Positions 11,139 through 22,300 of a stretch of 64,000 bases of DNA are shown here, one piece after another. The position numbers and the translations under genes were made by a program. Each line of letters starts with the position of its first letter. The stretch's first letter is position 1. Source of the stretch: Xenoacremonium recifei (lineage: Eukaryota > Ascomycota > Sordariomycetes > Hypocreales > Nectriaceae). Under the pieces are notes generated by a model. The model ran no database searches, was not told the origin of the DNA, and was given only the letters and a program-made list of their open reading frames with translations. The stretch is taken from the NCBI GenBank assembly GCA_012184525.1, contig WOFQ01000017.1, positions 248,001-312,000 of the forward strand, read 5' to 3'.

Positions 11139-13370
11139 ATGCTCCTCCATCGTCTGATCTTTCTTCTCGGCTCTGTGGCCACTACCTGGGCCGCAAGCAG
11201 CAACTCCGAGCCATCTTGCAAAGTGACGACTCAACATTTAAGTGATCCCCCATACGAAGACTACTTCTACTCGGACTGCAATGTGGATGCTCAAGTTGTC
11301 GTAACAAGCCCTCTGCCAGACAGCAACCTCTCGATCATTGGGCCGCGCTTCATTGTCGCATGGCCTGCGGGAAACAGTGGTATCTGTACCTTTTTGCAAC
11401 CACAAGATGGCGTCAACGGCTCCCTAGCGATTGAGCTTGTCAACTCCACCGTCGGAACTCCCTTGCGCGGATTCTACAAAAATGACAGCTCCTCTGAGTA
11501 CCCTTATGTGGGCGTACAGGGCGTCATATCTTTCAATGCGTCCACGTCTTTGACCGTTGCCATTCTTGGAAGCGTGCGCACCATCCGAGACTTCACTGAA
11601 GGGCCAAGCATCCTAGCTCCTGTGATCCAGGATGCAGTCAACTACACTACCTTCAACGAGACGGGTGTGGAGATTTCGCGCCTCTGGCTCGACAACGTTA
11701 CCACCACCACGCTGACCCTGACACCATGGGAGAATAACGGGAGCCACATCGAGATTGACAATACGACAGTCAATTTTGGTGCTGGGTTCTATCATTTCTC
11801 TGCCTTCTTCAATTATCCGCAACTTGAGCAATTGAAACCGTCGCAAGTTCTCAGCAATGAGTCTACCTCTCTAATTAAGAAAGAGTCTGGCGAGGTGCTT
11901 TCTCTGTCATTCTTCTCGTACACGCAAAAACTCCTGGCTGGTGGTTGGAGATTTCTGACGTACTTCGGCCGTGACACGACAATTGCCTCCTTGCTACTTG
12001 AGCCTGTTCTCAGTTCAGGTAACGGTTCAGCATTGGAAGCCGTCATTGGAGCAGTTCTGGAGCGGATAAACAAGACTGATGGGTCTGTCTGCCACGAGGA
12101 GACTATCGGAGACTACGCCACATACCTCAATCTTCAGGAAAACATCACCTCCACGGCTGCCGGGTTTACCTATCCCATGATTGATACGGATTATTACCTT
12201 CCCATCTTGATGGAAAGATATTTCAATGCCTCTCCAGAAAGAATCAAGCCTCTACTGAGTATCCAAGCAGGATCGGTTGACGTGGCCAACCAAAATCTGA
12301 CCTGGGGAGAGCTGGGTTATCTCAATGCACAAAGAATAATGGATCTGACTGCAGACTTTGAAACAAACCAGACCGTCGTAAACTTACTTCATTTGAAGAA
12401 TGGCCAGATTGTCGGTCAGTGGCGCGATTCGACCTACGGCATTGCCAATGCCCGCATCCCGTTTGACGTCAACTGTGCACTAAGTCCTGCTGCGCTCTAC
12501 GCTATTGGAAAGTTGGCGGCTATGCCAGGAGTTTACCCCAAGAATTCCATCACGCAAAATTGGACGACTACAGCAACCAGACGAGCCAAGGTTTGGGAAG
12601 ATAAGACACTCCAATTCTTCCAGTTCAACATGTCTGTCGATACTGCCAAGTCTCGACTCGAGGAATTCGTGAGCAAAAATACGTTTTACGACGGTCCTAC
12701 TCAGGCGAACTCAGTGTCAAATTACTCTTCTCCTGATAATGTCGTGAGCTACGCTCTAGCAATCAACAGCACCGAATCACCTGAGAAAATCCCCATCGTC
12801 CACACTGACACAGGGTTCCGTCTTTTCTTGTTGAACTCTACAGACGATGCAGAGCTTACCACTTTTATCAATTCCACCGCGAACTCCATCTTGAGGCCTT
12901 TCCCCGCAGGACTCACCACTCCTCTCGGCCTTGTCGTGGCAAACCCCGCAATATCCGGCGAAGACGTCCTGATTGCCAACTTTACCAACTCTGCGTACCA
13001 TGGCACGGTTGTTTGGAGCTGGCAGCTTGCTCTCATGGCTAAAAGTCTTGAGAGACAATTGGCTAGATGCGAAGCCGCGACAGCTGTACCGGCGTTTTGC
13101 AAAGACAATGGAGTACATACGGCAGTCACCAGTGCCTACAATCGATTATGGGACGTGATCGAAGCCAACTCGGACCAGCTCGAGACCGAAGTTTGGAGCT
13201 GGACCTACGATAACGCCACGGCAAAGAAAGGTGTTAACGAAGGATTCAAGTTTGCACAACTGGGTATTCTGCCCCCGCCACCAGGGGTTTCCGGTGCCAC
13301 GGAGAGCGATATTCGGCAATTATGGAGTTTGTCCTTCTTGGCGGTGAAAAGGAACGAGACATATCAATGA
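11139..13370 (+). CDS. Secreted six-hairpin-like glycosidase candidate
   Basis: One uninterrupted frame; the first in-frame ATG gives 743 residues beginning MLLHRLIFLLGSVATTWA, a good secretion signal. The mature chain is rich in N-glycosylation sequons (many NxS/T). Around residue 268 it has GGWRFLTYFGRDT, which resembles the FGRDT/WGRDT element of glycogen-debranching and related (alpha/alpha)6-barrel hydrolases, followed by a Glu-rich stretch GSVCHEETIGDYATY where such enzymes carry catalytic acids. I therefore call it an extracellular glycoside hydrolase of the six-hairpin superfamily, but no named family can be assigned by eye. It stands alone, with no co-oriented partner. Function on a plant or fungal glucan is an inference. 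Confidence 0.75.
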   Translation: MLLHRLIFLLGSVATTWAASSNSEPSCKVTTQHLSDPPYEDYFYSDCNVDAQVVVTSPLPDSNLSIIGPRFIVAWPAGNSGICTFLQPQDGVNGSLAIELVNSTVGTPLRGFYKNDSSSEYPYVGVQGVISFNASTSLTVAILGSVRTIRDFTEGPSILAPVIQDAVNYTTFNETGVEISRLWLDNVTTTTLTLTPWENNGSHIEIDNTTVNFGAGFYHFSAFFNYPQLEQLKPSQVLSNESTSLIKKESGEVLSLSFFSYTQKLLAGGWRFLTYFGRDTTIASLLLEPVLSSGNGSALEAVIGAVLERINKTDGSVCHEETIGDYATYLNLQENITSTAAGFTYPMIDTDYYLPILMERYFNASPERIKPLLSIQAGSVDVANQNLTWGELGYLNAQRIMDLTADFETNQTVVNLLHLKNGQIVGQWRDSTYGIANARIPFDVNCALSPAALYAIGKLAAMPGVYPKNSITQNWTTTATRRAKVWEDKTLQFFQFNMSVDTAKSRLEEFVSKNTFYDGPTQANSVSNYSSPDNVVSYALAINSTESPEKIPIVHTDTGFRLFLLNSTDDAELTTFINSTANSILRPFPAGLTTPLGLVVANPAISGEDVLIANFTNSAYHGTVVWSWQLALMAKSLERQLARCEAATAVPAFCKDNGVHTAVTSAYNRLWDVIEANSDQLETEVWSWTYDNATAKKGVNEGFKFAQLGILPPPPGVSGATESDIRQLWSLSFLAVKRNETYQ

Positions 13371-15020
13371 AGTTTGAGGGAAACTAAAACTGTTGCTCTT
13401 CCTTCGGACTACTTAGGCAGGGAATAAAATCACAACAGGATTCAGGATGTGTCCGAACTCAGTCTTCAGTGTTCGGCAAATCACAAACCATGATCCGAAT
13501 ATTCTAGTTGCTCGCGTATTAGGAGAATATTAGGACTTAAGAAATGATATATTGCTCTTCTTTGCATGTTTAACCTTGAACTGAGGTTTAAAGTGTCTAG
13601 AAAGGATGCTATATTGGTAGTGTTCATTTTAACGAAGTCTCTTTACTACACAAACTGGTAATTCGTGGTGTCTTCAGCTAGTGCTCTTCTTTTTTTGAAT
13701 GTCAGTGGAGAATGTTACATATTTATTCGATAGCAGGAAGAGCCACATCGGCATCAGACCTATGGAATGCTTCCACATTCCCGTCAAGCTACATGTAAAT
13801 TCTTTCGCAGAACCTAGATTCCGATGACGGAGATGAGAACTGTGAGACTCGGCGATGTCATACAAGTCATGACAGTTCAAATTTTACAGAAAGCGGTCCT
13901 CTCTTTAAACATATGAGCTTGGATATCAGATCTCAACATTGAAAGGGAATCGTATTAGTTGGTGGTCGTCACGTGATCCAAACTAATGTTATGTCCTACC
14001 CTACAGGAAAATTCCTTTCTTTTTTTCGCACTTGTACGGTTCCTCAATCAGATTCCATTGATTTAAAGAAGATGAACGGGTTAATTAGGTTATGCACACG
14101 CGATACAGCTCTTACTAGCCATTTAGGCTTCGGATATAATGTTTTGCTGCGTTAATATCATTTGTAAGTGTCAAACTGAGAACAGCCACATAAGCGTCAT
14201 CGATAACCGTGTCTAGGCGAAATCTCATCTCAACTCTTGATTCAAATTTCATATCCCTTGTGTCTCCTGGCGGAATAATAATAGTTAGGATTGCCTAGAT
14301 GGCCACATAAGCCGAGCTATTGTGCCCCTGGGCCGCTCGCGTTCTTGGAGTCTGAAGAATCGAGGGAATCATGCATTGACAAAACTCGGCAGTTGCCGTA
14401 GCCTGAGAATCTTGACTTATCAGCTAGCGCAGGCGTTCCAGCCGAAATCTGTTAAGAAACATTAGTGCTAATGTCGGGAGATTCCGACGTGGTGTCATGT
14501 CACTCGGCAAATAAGGATCCGAGTCAGTTTCTTTCCGACGGAATTCCAAATACTCTCTCTTAAGTGCTTCCACGTGACCTCGCGTTATCTCGCGACTGGG
14601 GCTGCTGTCGTAAGATCCCAGCTGAGCAGTGTCGTCCCTGAAACAATTCATCTGCTTCAAATACAGAACGAGCCATCAAGAGGGCGCTCTGTAACTGTAA
14701 GCCCAAATTTGCTTTTCAAAATGTGAAGGTCTTCTGTATCCATCGCGGTCAGACGCGAAGGGAGGCTGTGAGACGCATCCCTTATCGATCAAACTTGCGC
14801 AAAAGCAATTCTCAAAGTTCGCAACGCGACGCTAAAATGGGGTGTTTCCACCCCTTTCCACGGGCCCACGATCCTGGATTCTTGCCAATTGGCCTTATCA
14901 AGGTCTTCTGGGTCTGCTGGGTCTCTTGGGTTCCCGGCCAACGCGAGCACTTCCTCCTCTTGCTTATCACTTGCATCTCTCCACGATCAAATCCGTGTTC
15001 AAGCATCGACTATCATCGCC
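13371..15020. other. Intergenic, 1.65 kb, including the peroxiredoxin promoter
   Basis: Nothing convincing is coded here. One minus-strand frame (14645-14424, about 74 codons beginning MNCFRDDTAQLG) reads protein-like but has no known domain and is left unannotated. The last 250 bases are rich in pyrimidine runs on the plus strand, as is usual just upstream of strongly expressed fungal genes. Confidence 0.45.
14839..14854. promoter_or_regulatory. Inverted repeat with a stress-element core upstream of peroxiredoxin
   Basis: GGGGTG-TTTC-CACCCC is a perfect six-base inverted repeat about 170 bases before the peroxiredoxin start codon. Its right arm runs into CCCCT (14851-14855), the core of the stress response element bound by Msn2/4-type zinc fingers. 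Function is inferred only from position and motif. Confidence 0.3.
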
Positions 15021-15799
15021 ATGTCTTCCGCCTTCGTTCAGCGTCCGGCTCCGGACTTCACAGCCACCACCGTCTTCCCTGGCGGCGAGTTCAAGGATAT
15101 TTCCCTGTCTGAGTACAAGGGACAATGGTATGTCGCCGTTTTGTGCTCTCCCTTCCCATTGCGCCGAGTTCTGTCCGTCAACTTGACTGTGCGTGCGAGG
15201 CTTTGCGACATTGGGAACAATCGAAGTGTGACTGACTCAATTCTTGTCGCAGGGTTGTCCTCCTTTTCTACCCCATGGACTTCACCTTTGTCTGCCCGAC
15301 CGAGATCATCCAGTATAACAATGCGCTTGAGCGATTCCGCGCTATCAACACCACCGTCTTCGGCATCTCGACCGACTCCCACTTCTCCCACCTGGCGTGG
15401 ATCGAGAAGCCCCGAAAGCAGGGTGGCCTCGGTCCTGACCTGGAGCTGCCTCTGATCGCCGACCCTTCGCACAAGATCTCGCGCAACTACGGCGTCCTGA
15501 TCGAGGAGGAGGGCATCGCCCTCCGAGGACTCTTCATCATTGACCCTAAGGGCGTCTTGAGGCAGATCACTGTCAACGACCTGCCCGTTGGTCGCGATGT
15601 TGAGGAGACCATCCGCCTCGTCAAGGCTTTCCAGTTCACTGACGAGCACGGTGAGGTCTGCCCTGCCGGCTGGCAGGAGGGCGGCAAGACGATGAAGGCC
15701 GATCCCAAGGGCAGCCTGGAGTACTTCGCTGCCCAGAACGGTGTCTCCAACGGTACCAACGGCAACGGCGAGTCCAGGAAGAGACTTCGACAAGAGTAA
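15021..15799 (+). CDS. 2-Cys peroxiredoxin (Tsa/AhpC family)
   Basis: Two exons (15021-15127, 15253-15799) joined across a 125-base intron give 217 residues. The peroxidatic Cys is at about residue 50 in DFTFVCPTE, the resolving Cys at about residue 172 in GEVCPAGW, and a YF pair lies near the C-terminus, as in overoxidation-sensitive typical 2-Cys enzymes. The protein reduces H2O2 and organic peroxides using thioredoxin and can act as a chaperone or peroxide sensor in the cytosol. Synonymous sites favour C, which suggests high expression. A hydrophilic tail rich in Asn and Gly with a basic KRLRQE end extends beyond the usual core. The single-intron position inside the motif before the active site is clean. 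Confidence 0.95.
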
Positions 15800-17209
15800 T
15801 GGATATCGGAAAAAAGCACTTTTGACCTCTTTGTTAGATGGATAGACTCGTCAATAGCCTCGCACACTCCAAGGACGGCTTGGAGCCCTAGGCTATAGTG
15901 GATAGATAGTTAGACGACGATACGTCGCAGTTAGACCACTAGACTTAGACGATTAGAGAACAGGAATCGGAATTATTACGGCGATTTTTACTCTCCGAGA
16001 GTTCACGAAGACCGATCAGTGGCTGAGTTGGTTCGAATAAGAGGCTTTCGTACAGCCACAAAGGCATGGTGTAGCAACCCACTTTGTGCCAGACAATGAC
16101 GCTGATTGAAGCTCGATCCGCGATCGGAGGTTAACGACGGCCCAAGCCAGAGACTTTATTGACCGTGAAGTTGGATGCATGCCATGAGGCGTTGACCTTG
16201 GGATTCTTGGTCTTATTCCACCGCTTACCAGCGGCACTCAAGCAATCCACGGCGTCGGGACAGGGTTCTATCTAGTAGTTTTCTGCTCCAGGCTAAAACC
16301 ATCTCGAAAACTTCTCTGCCCCTTCTGACGAAGGAGTACGTTCCCGTCCCTGAGTCAGACTCTAATCGTCTGACAATTGAGGAATGCCATGACTTCGCGA
16401 CAGATCATAGTGCATATCCGGTAGACGTGGCGCTCTTCCAAGCCCGCCCCTCGTCATCCCCTGGAAATCACACATTGCTAGCCCGACTTTTGAGTTACGT
16501 CTAGACCAGCCTGCAACCTTGTGGTTACAACGTCCGACACTGCCACTTCCCACCTTCGGAAAGTCTCCCTCCTTCGCGGCGCCGGAGCATGGAGCCGGTA
16601 AATCGGTCCAACGATTGTCGGAAGCCCGGCCTCTACCGTTACGCCGCCCGTGCCCGGCCTCCGCTGTGGCTTCAACCACTGACCGGCCCTGAACGTGATG
16701 GTGATTTAATGAGAGACTACAAGCTTCTCTATTCTCTCAACACCACCTCAGAAGTTGATGTACAGAGAGACTCAATTTCGCAGAGACTCTGGAGGCTCGT
16801 ATCGCTCGAGGTACAAACACCTCTGATCCTAACGGTTGGAGACGTCTGTAGCCGCTGCATCACCGCCGACGTAGACCCTCGCTTAAGCTCTGAGGAATGA
16901 GCTACTCCGAATAACATGTGAAGCTTGATGGGGTAAAGTGCTGCCACCTTGATGATGAGTGGAGAAGAACATGATGATTCTGCGTCAACGTCAACGACGT
17001 TGCTCCGGGGCACCCTTCTTCCGAGGACTGGGTTGTTTCTGACGTGGGTATGTCGTCCAAGAAACGGTCATGGCATGTTGGCGTAAGAGATGCTCGTTGA
17101 AGTTCTATAAAAAGGGGTGTTTCCGCTGGAATAAGTATGTGATTGAGACAAAGCATCACGCAACTTGCACTACATCATCTATTATCATCTAAGACTTTCA
17201 CGATTCAAC
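15800..17209. other. Intergenic, 1.4 kb
   Basis: Region between the peroxiredoxin and the calpain-like gene. Several short open frames occur on both strands at 16.4-17.1 kb in a GC-richer part, but none has a recognisable domain, start context or intron structure. No tRNA or repeat was identified. Confidence 0.4.
17106..17124 (+). promoter_or_regulatory. TATA-type core promoter of the calpain-like gene
   Basis: TATAAAAA begins 104 bases before the chosen start codon and is followed directly by GGGGTGTTTCC (17114-17124). The same 11 bases occur in the peroxiredoxin promoter at 14839. Spacing fits a fungal TATA promoter; the shared motif may be chance. Confidence 0.45.
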
Positions 17210-18823
17210 ATGGGTGATATGCGATACTCTCGTCAGGATCCCTCTCTCCGGGACCCAACTGATCGCGAAGCCAGAGAGGCTCGGGACCCCAGGATGATCT
17301 CCATTGATCCTCGTGCCTTAGTTGAGGCTATCTTGGGCCAGAACCTTGAAGCCTCAAACGGTCCTGAGGCTCTCCAGTCCGGTTATGAGGACCTCGGCTT
17401 CAAGGACCCCGAGGCCTTCTCCTCCGGCGGAGGCCGACGCAACATTCGTCCTGACTCCCCCCCCAAGGACGTCCGCATTGGCGCCGTCAACCCCTATGCC
17501 TTAGTTGAGGCTCTGTTGGGCCGAAACATTGACAGGTGCTCAGTCAACTCGGCTCAGATTCTGTCGAACATCCTCCAGACCGACTATGACGAGCTGTTTG
17601 ACATGAAGCACTGCTCTGTTCTCTTCTCTGGTCTCCAGCTCAATGAGAAGGAGCGCAAGGCCGAGAAACTCTCTGAGAAGGACATCAAGATCCTCAACGA
17701 GCGGGACCTTGTCACCCCTGATCTTTCCGAAGTCGAGAGACTCGAGGATCTTCAGAGGGTTGGTCTGAAGGACATGGGACGCGCCCGCGTCAAGATGGCT
17801 CGCATGCAAAACGGCAAAATGCACCTTGTGGTCCATGCTGAATCCCTGGGTCGCCATGTGTCGAACCGCGAGGTCACCATGTCCATCAATGACCTCGTCA
17901 ACCCCTTCAGGATGCAGCGAGGCCACTGGTGCCCTCCCAACGCCAACTGGCGCGACATGTATGACTACTTCTTCCAGCGAGTCAACACGCGGCTCATTGG
18001 CGACTTGACCCAGTTCCAGATCAGCGACCGCGCCTTCAACATGCGCAACTTTGATGATCCTACCCAGGGCTGTGCTAGCGACAGCTGGCTGATTGCGGCC
18101 ATGTTCTCGGTCTTCTGGTCCGACCCGCACTGCATCAACCGTGCCACTCGTGTTCACCAGGATAAGAACAACAAGAAGCGCCTTGCTATCAAGTTCCACG
18201 ACAAGGGAGGTGACAACAACGCTCGTACTGAGACTGTTGAGGTCAACTATGAGATCCCCATCAACAACTCCAACAACATGCCGCTCTACTGCGGTTCCAG
18301 CGACGGCGCTGACATCTGGCCCTCGCTGTACGAGAAGGCCTTTGCCAAGTGGATTACTGGCAGCAACTCGGAGCAGCCCGACATCACTCAGCTTCACTGC
18401 GGTGACCCTGTCAAGGCCATGGCTCAGATCAACGGCCGAGACCCTCACTACTTCCGCTGCGAGAACCACTCGTCCGATGACATGCTCGGCCTTGTCCGCT
18501 CTCACTGTCTGAACTTCAAGACCATCAACCCCATGACGGCCTGGACTTATGCTACTGGTCAGTGCTACCGAGGCAGCAACGTCGTGGCCAACCACGCCTA
18601 CTCCGTTCTTGGATATACTGTCAACGGAGACAAGCAGTACATCGTTCTGCGCAACCCCTGGGGTGTTTCCGAGCCTATTGGCCTGACCAGCTATCCTGGT
18701 TTGATTGAGCGCATCAGTCCCCATCTCTGGCACCCCGCTACTCTCCTCGACCAGGGTGGTCTGTTCGCCATGGAGGCTCAGGCTTTCAAGCACTGCTTCG
18801 CCTACATTGGCGTAGCTTTGTAA
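17210..18823 (+). CDS. Calpain-fold protein (peptidase C2 family) with Ser at the nucleophile position
   Basis: One uninterrupted frame; the ATG at 17210 was chosen over frame further upstream because it sits about 100 bases after a TATA element and gives 537 residues. Residues about 260-537 have the calpain protease fold: QGCASDSWLIAAM where calpains have QGALGDCWLLAA, then NHAYSVLGY (His about 462) and LRNPWG (Asn about 482). The active Cys is replaced by Ser292, although Cys288 lies four residues earlier. The protein is therefore probably inactive or altered. No EF-hand, C2 or MIT domain is seen. The N-terminal region repeats ALVEAxLGxN at residues 36-45 and 97-106. Codons are strongly C-ending, as in highly expressed genes; a long antisense frame is a by-product. 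Confidence 0.88.
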   Translation: MGDMRYSRQDPSLRDPTDREAREARDPRMISIDPRALVEAILGQNLEASNGPEALQSGYEDLGFKDPEAFSSGGGRRNIRPDSPPKDVRIGAVNPYALVEALLGRNIDRCSVNSAQILSNILQTDYDELFDMKHCSVLFSGLQLNEKERKAEKLSEKDIKILNERDLVTPDLSEVERLEDLQRVGLKDMGRARVKMARMQNGKMHLVVHAESLGRHVSNREVTMSINDLVNPFRMQRGHWCPPNANWRDMYDYFFQRVNTRLIGDLTQFQISDRAFNMRNFDDPTQGCASDSWLIAAMFSVFWSDPHCINRATRVHQDKNNKKRLAIKFHDKGGDNNARTETVEVNYEIPINNSNNMPLYCGSSDGADIWPSLYEKAFAKWITGSNSEQPDITQLHCGDPVKAMAQINGRDPHYFRCENHSSDDMLGLVRSHCLNFKTINPMTAWTYATGQCYRGSNVVANHAYSVLGYTVNGDKQYIVLRNPWGVSEPIGLTSYPGLIERISPHLWHPATLLDQGGLFAMEAQAFKHCFAYIGVAL

Positions 18824-19366
18824 ATGACATCTACAAGCGACTTTCTGACGAACTGACTTCGTCAAATGGTTTTTACTGGTGCGTTGAAGCCATAGTCTTA
18901 GCTCGCTATTTGCACCCAGGCTGTCTTTTCCCGTAACTTGCCCGAAGATTGAATATGCTGTTGGTAATGGTACGGGGGCTGGCAACTGATTATGTTACGA
19001 TCAAATTGAAGAACCTAGTTTTAAAGAAACAAGAATGCCTCTTTCACTTAATGAGCCTTTTGAAATGCTCATATTAAGAACAATTCAGCTAGAAATCGTG
19101 GTCAATCAAAAGCAATGGCTATCATGTATTTACTTAAATGACCTTCGCTTAGGAAGGTATATCTCTCGTTAACAAATTCATTTCTATTCATGTCATGTGA
19201 TGTTGTCTTCATGATCGTGGTATCGTAAGCGAGCGGATATGTGTCCTAAGGATTCATGGACGCGTCGAGAACAGGGCAAAAGCCGTGAACCCCAAAATGA
19301 GCAGTACTTCCGTGAAAAGCAAATCCCAACTCCAAACACCAAGCGCTCAAGCGGACCCAAGCTCAT
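18824..19366. other. Intergenic between convergent genes
   Basis: The 543 bases lie between the 3' ends of the calpain-like gene and the minus-strand adenylation enzyme. The sequence is AT-rich around 19010-19200, as expected for fungal 3' regions. No gene was seen. Confidence 0.4.
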
Positions 19367-22300
19367 TTAGCTGTCCCAAATAGCACCATAAGCAGGAATA
19401 CCCCTGGTCTCAAGACCATAAACAACTTTTTTGGTGATCTTTTCATTTGCGATGATGATCACTGCCTCCGCCTGGAAGCTCTGAACTAGGTTGTATCCCA
19501 TTTTGACGAGATCAGGACGGCCAAGTTTCTTGGTGTCATGGATGACAGCATTGGGGATCTGGTCTCTGATAGTGTTGCACAGCTCATCTCCAAAAGTCTG
19601 CTCCGGTCGAGATGTTGACCAGATCAGCTGCGTAGCACAAGTTGGGTTCTGAATGTGGCCGAGAACTGGACCAATGCCAGATCCGGTGGCGATCAGGACA
19701 ACTCGATTGAAGAGAGTAGCAATACGCATAACTCCGCAGGTGGGAACTCCACGGACCCAAATGTTCGTAGGAGCGCCCTGGATAGTTGACTTTGTCCAGT
19801 CACCAGCGTTGGAAACGACTAGTGAATACCCCTTAGGACGTATCTTGGTGGGCTCAGGGGCCGGAATAGTGGCGAAAGAGTGCCACTCTAGAAGCGGCCG
19901 ATGAGACAGGCGTGTGAAGGAACCGTTGACGGGAACAGTGTAGTCAAAGTGAAGTCGAACGGCGTGATCAGAGAGAACTTCCGCCTCTACTGGGACTTTG
20001 CGAAGGAATACCCACGAGAGTGCCACACTGGCCGTGGAAACCGCAAGAAGCCAGAAGGGTATGGACTTAAGACAGGCAGACCCCAAAGACTCATTTTCAC
20101 TTCTTGTGTCGTTGTTGGTGAGGACAATCTGGGCCCAGAATAAGCCAAGCATTGTCCATCCCACAAAACGATGTCCCTTTTCGAAGACGTTGTGATGCGA
20201 TTTCCGGACAGATGGCCATGCAAGCACGAACATGACGAAGAAGAGCATAGAAAGCAGCCAAGAAATCAGTTTTGCAGCCATTGATTGCGCACCCCAATTT
20301 GAACACGTCGTAGTCATGCAGACCATGTCACCGATATTGTTTGCCAGAAGCCACAGACCTGCGCTGATGGCAGCTCCTGAGTGGACGCCTCCAAGGTGAT
20401 AGATTTTCGCACAGCGTGACCTGATAGACAGTGGCCAGGACTTAGGAATACTGCAGGCGATAGTGTATAAGGCATTGATGACGAAGTCTTGTCGGATGAG
20501 AACGGCGGCAGCGAGGTTGGCTGCGGTGATGGTGCCCAGCCATTCTCGTCGAATTCCAACACAAAGGAAGGCGATAGCTGCAGCAATGTTGCAAAGACCA
20601 ACCAAAGTGAAAAGGCGACGGTAGACGATAAGGAGGCGATGTCGCAAGCCTCTGATGGGCTTTCGGTGGTTCTTTTCCGGAAGAGCTGCCTCAAGGTCGA
20701 TCTCACTCTCAACCAAGGTGGCGTCAGATAGATCAGAGGTTGAGCTGACTTGAGTGATATCTGAGACGGACGACTCGGATCTGATATGTCCCTTGACAGG
20801 CTTGGGATACTGTAGTGGTACAGAGAAGGTGTTGTTGATGGCCGCACGCTCCGGCTCGGGAGCCAACGCAGTGCTTGCAAGCTTTTTCTTGTCGATTTTG
20901 CCATTTGCAGTCATGGGGAGCGAATCAAGGACATGATACTTTGATGGAATTGCATAGTATGGCTGGCAGGTCTTGACATGTTGCGAAACACGATCTAGCT
21001 GGCATTCCAGTGGAGTGAGAAATGCGTGAATCTCGCCTTCAACAAGGAGGGTGGCTGCTCTGTGAACTGAGGGACAGGAGTCCAGGGATGCAGTGACACC
21101 GTCGAGCTCAACACGGAAGCCCTATGCGAGTCAGTATGTGTTTTTTCAACAGCAATTCTATGTAGTGCGTACCTTGACTTTGACCTGATCATCTTGTCTC
21201 CCAAGGATGTCAATGGAACCATCCACGTTCCACCGGCAAAGATCTCCAGTGTTGTAGATGTTTGAACTAAAAGCTGTCAGCGTCACTTCAGAATCTGAGT
21301 CTTTGTAGAGACGTACCCATCATTAGCGAAAGGATCCGGAATGTATTTTTCCATTGTTTTCTCTGGCAGACCAACGTAGCCTCTGGACAAGCCAAGCCCA
21401 CCTGCCCACATGACACCGATTTCGCCCAGACCAACTGGACGAAGATCGGCTCCCAATATGTAAACTTTGTTATTGGGTGTTGGTGTTCCAATTGATAAAG
21501 GCTCATATGGCTTGTGCTTGCTCATAGTGTTGACAATGGTGGTCTCTGTTGGCCCGCAACAGTTGTAATATGTCCCATGTGATGCCCACACATCTGCAAT
21601 TCTGACGGAGGTCAGTAACTCATCGGAGATAATCGCAAAGAATGTGCAAACCTTTGAGAGGATGGCTCGCCAGCAGTGGCAACCACCTTGATGTTCGGAA
21701 AGTCTTTTGGCGAGTATTTTGACAGGATACTTGGAGTGCAGATGAGAACATCGATCTGCATCTGTGAGTGAGCAAATGGAATTAAAACTGTATCACCGGG
21801 TACTCACCTCTGATAATGCATCTTGCCAGTTTGAGCCGCGAAGTATCAGGGTGCCGCCATTGGCCAAGCAGCCCAATGTCTCCCAGGCAGCTAAGTCATG
21901 AGATAATGATTAATGACTGTCTTGTATAACTTGTGCAATAGAACATACCCATGTCAAAACTAATATTAAGTACTTGACCAACTCGGGTGCCAGGAGTGAT
22001 GCCCAGGTCCCCGGGAGATTGGCATATCAAATTGGTTACATTTTGATGAGTGACGTCTACACCCTTCGGTGTGCCTGTAGTTCCTGTCGAGTATATTAGT
22101 CCTGCAGAAATAAAAACACAAACTCAGAAGACTAACCAGAGGTGTATATAACGTAGCATCCTCCCTCTGCTCTGGCTTTATTGCGGACAATCAACTCCTC
22201 ATCGGCCAAGTCCTTACTGGAGAGATCGCCATCAACCAGTACGACTTCTGATAAGGCCTTGTCGTTGAGACGGTGTTCAACAGTTTTTGAAGACACAGCA

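Noticed and set aside
14424..14645. 74-codon minus-strand frame starting MNCFRDDTAQLG
   Set aside because: Too short and without any recognisable domain or supporting signal.
15038..15793. Minus-strand frame of 251 codons opposite the peroxiredoxin
   Set aside because: Also an antisense shadow of a codon-biased gene; it crosses the true intron without disturbance and has no domain.
17540..18985. Minus-strand open frame of 481 codons opposite the calpain-like gene
   Set aside because: It mirrors the C-ending codons of the real gene, has no domain, and its composition (Val/Leu/Asp-rich, no structure motifs) is that of an antisense shadow.
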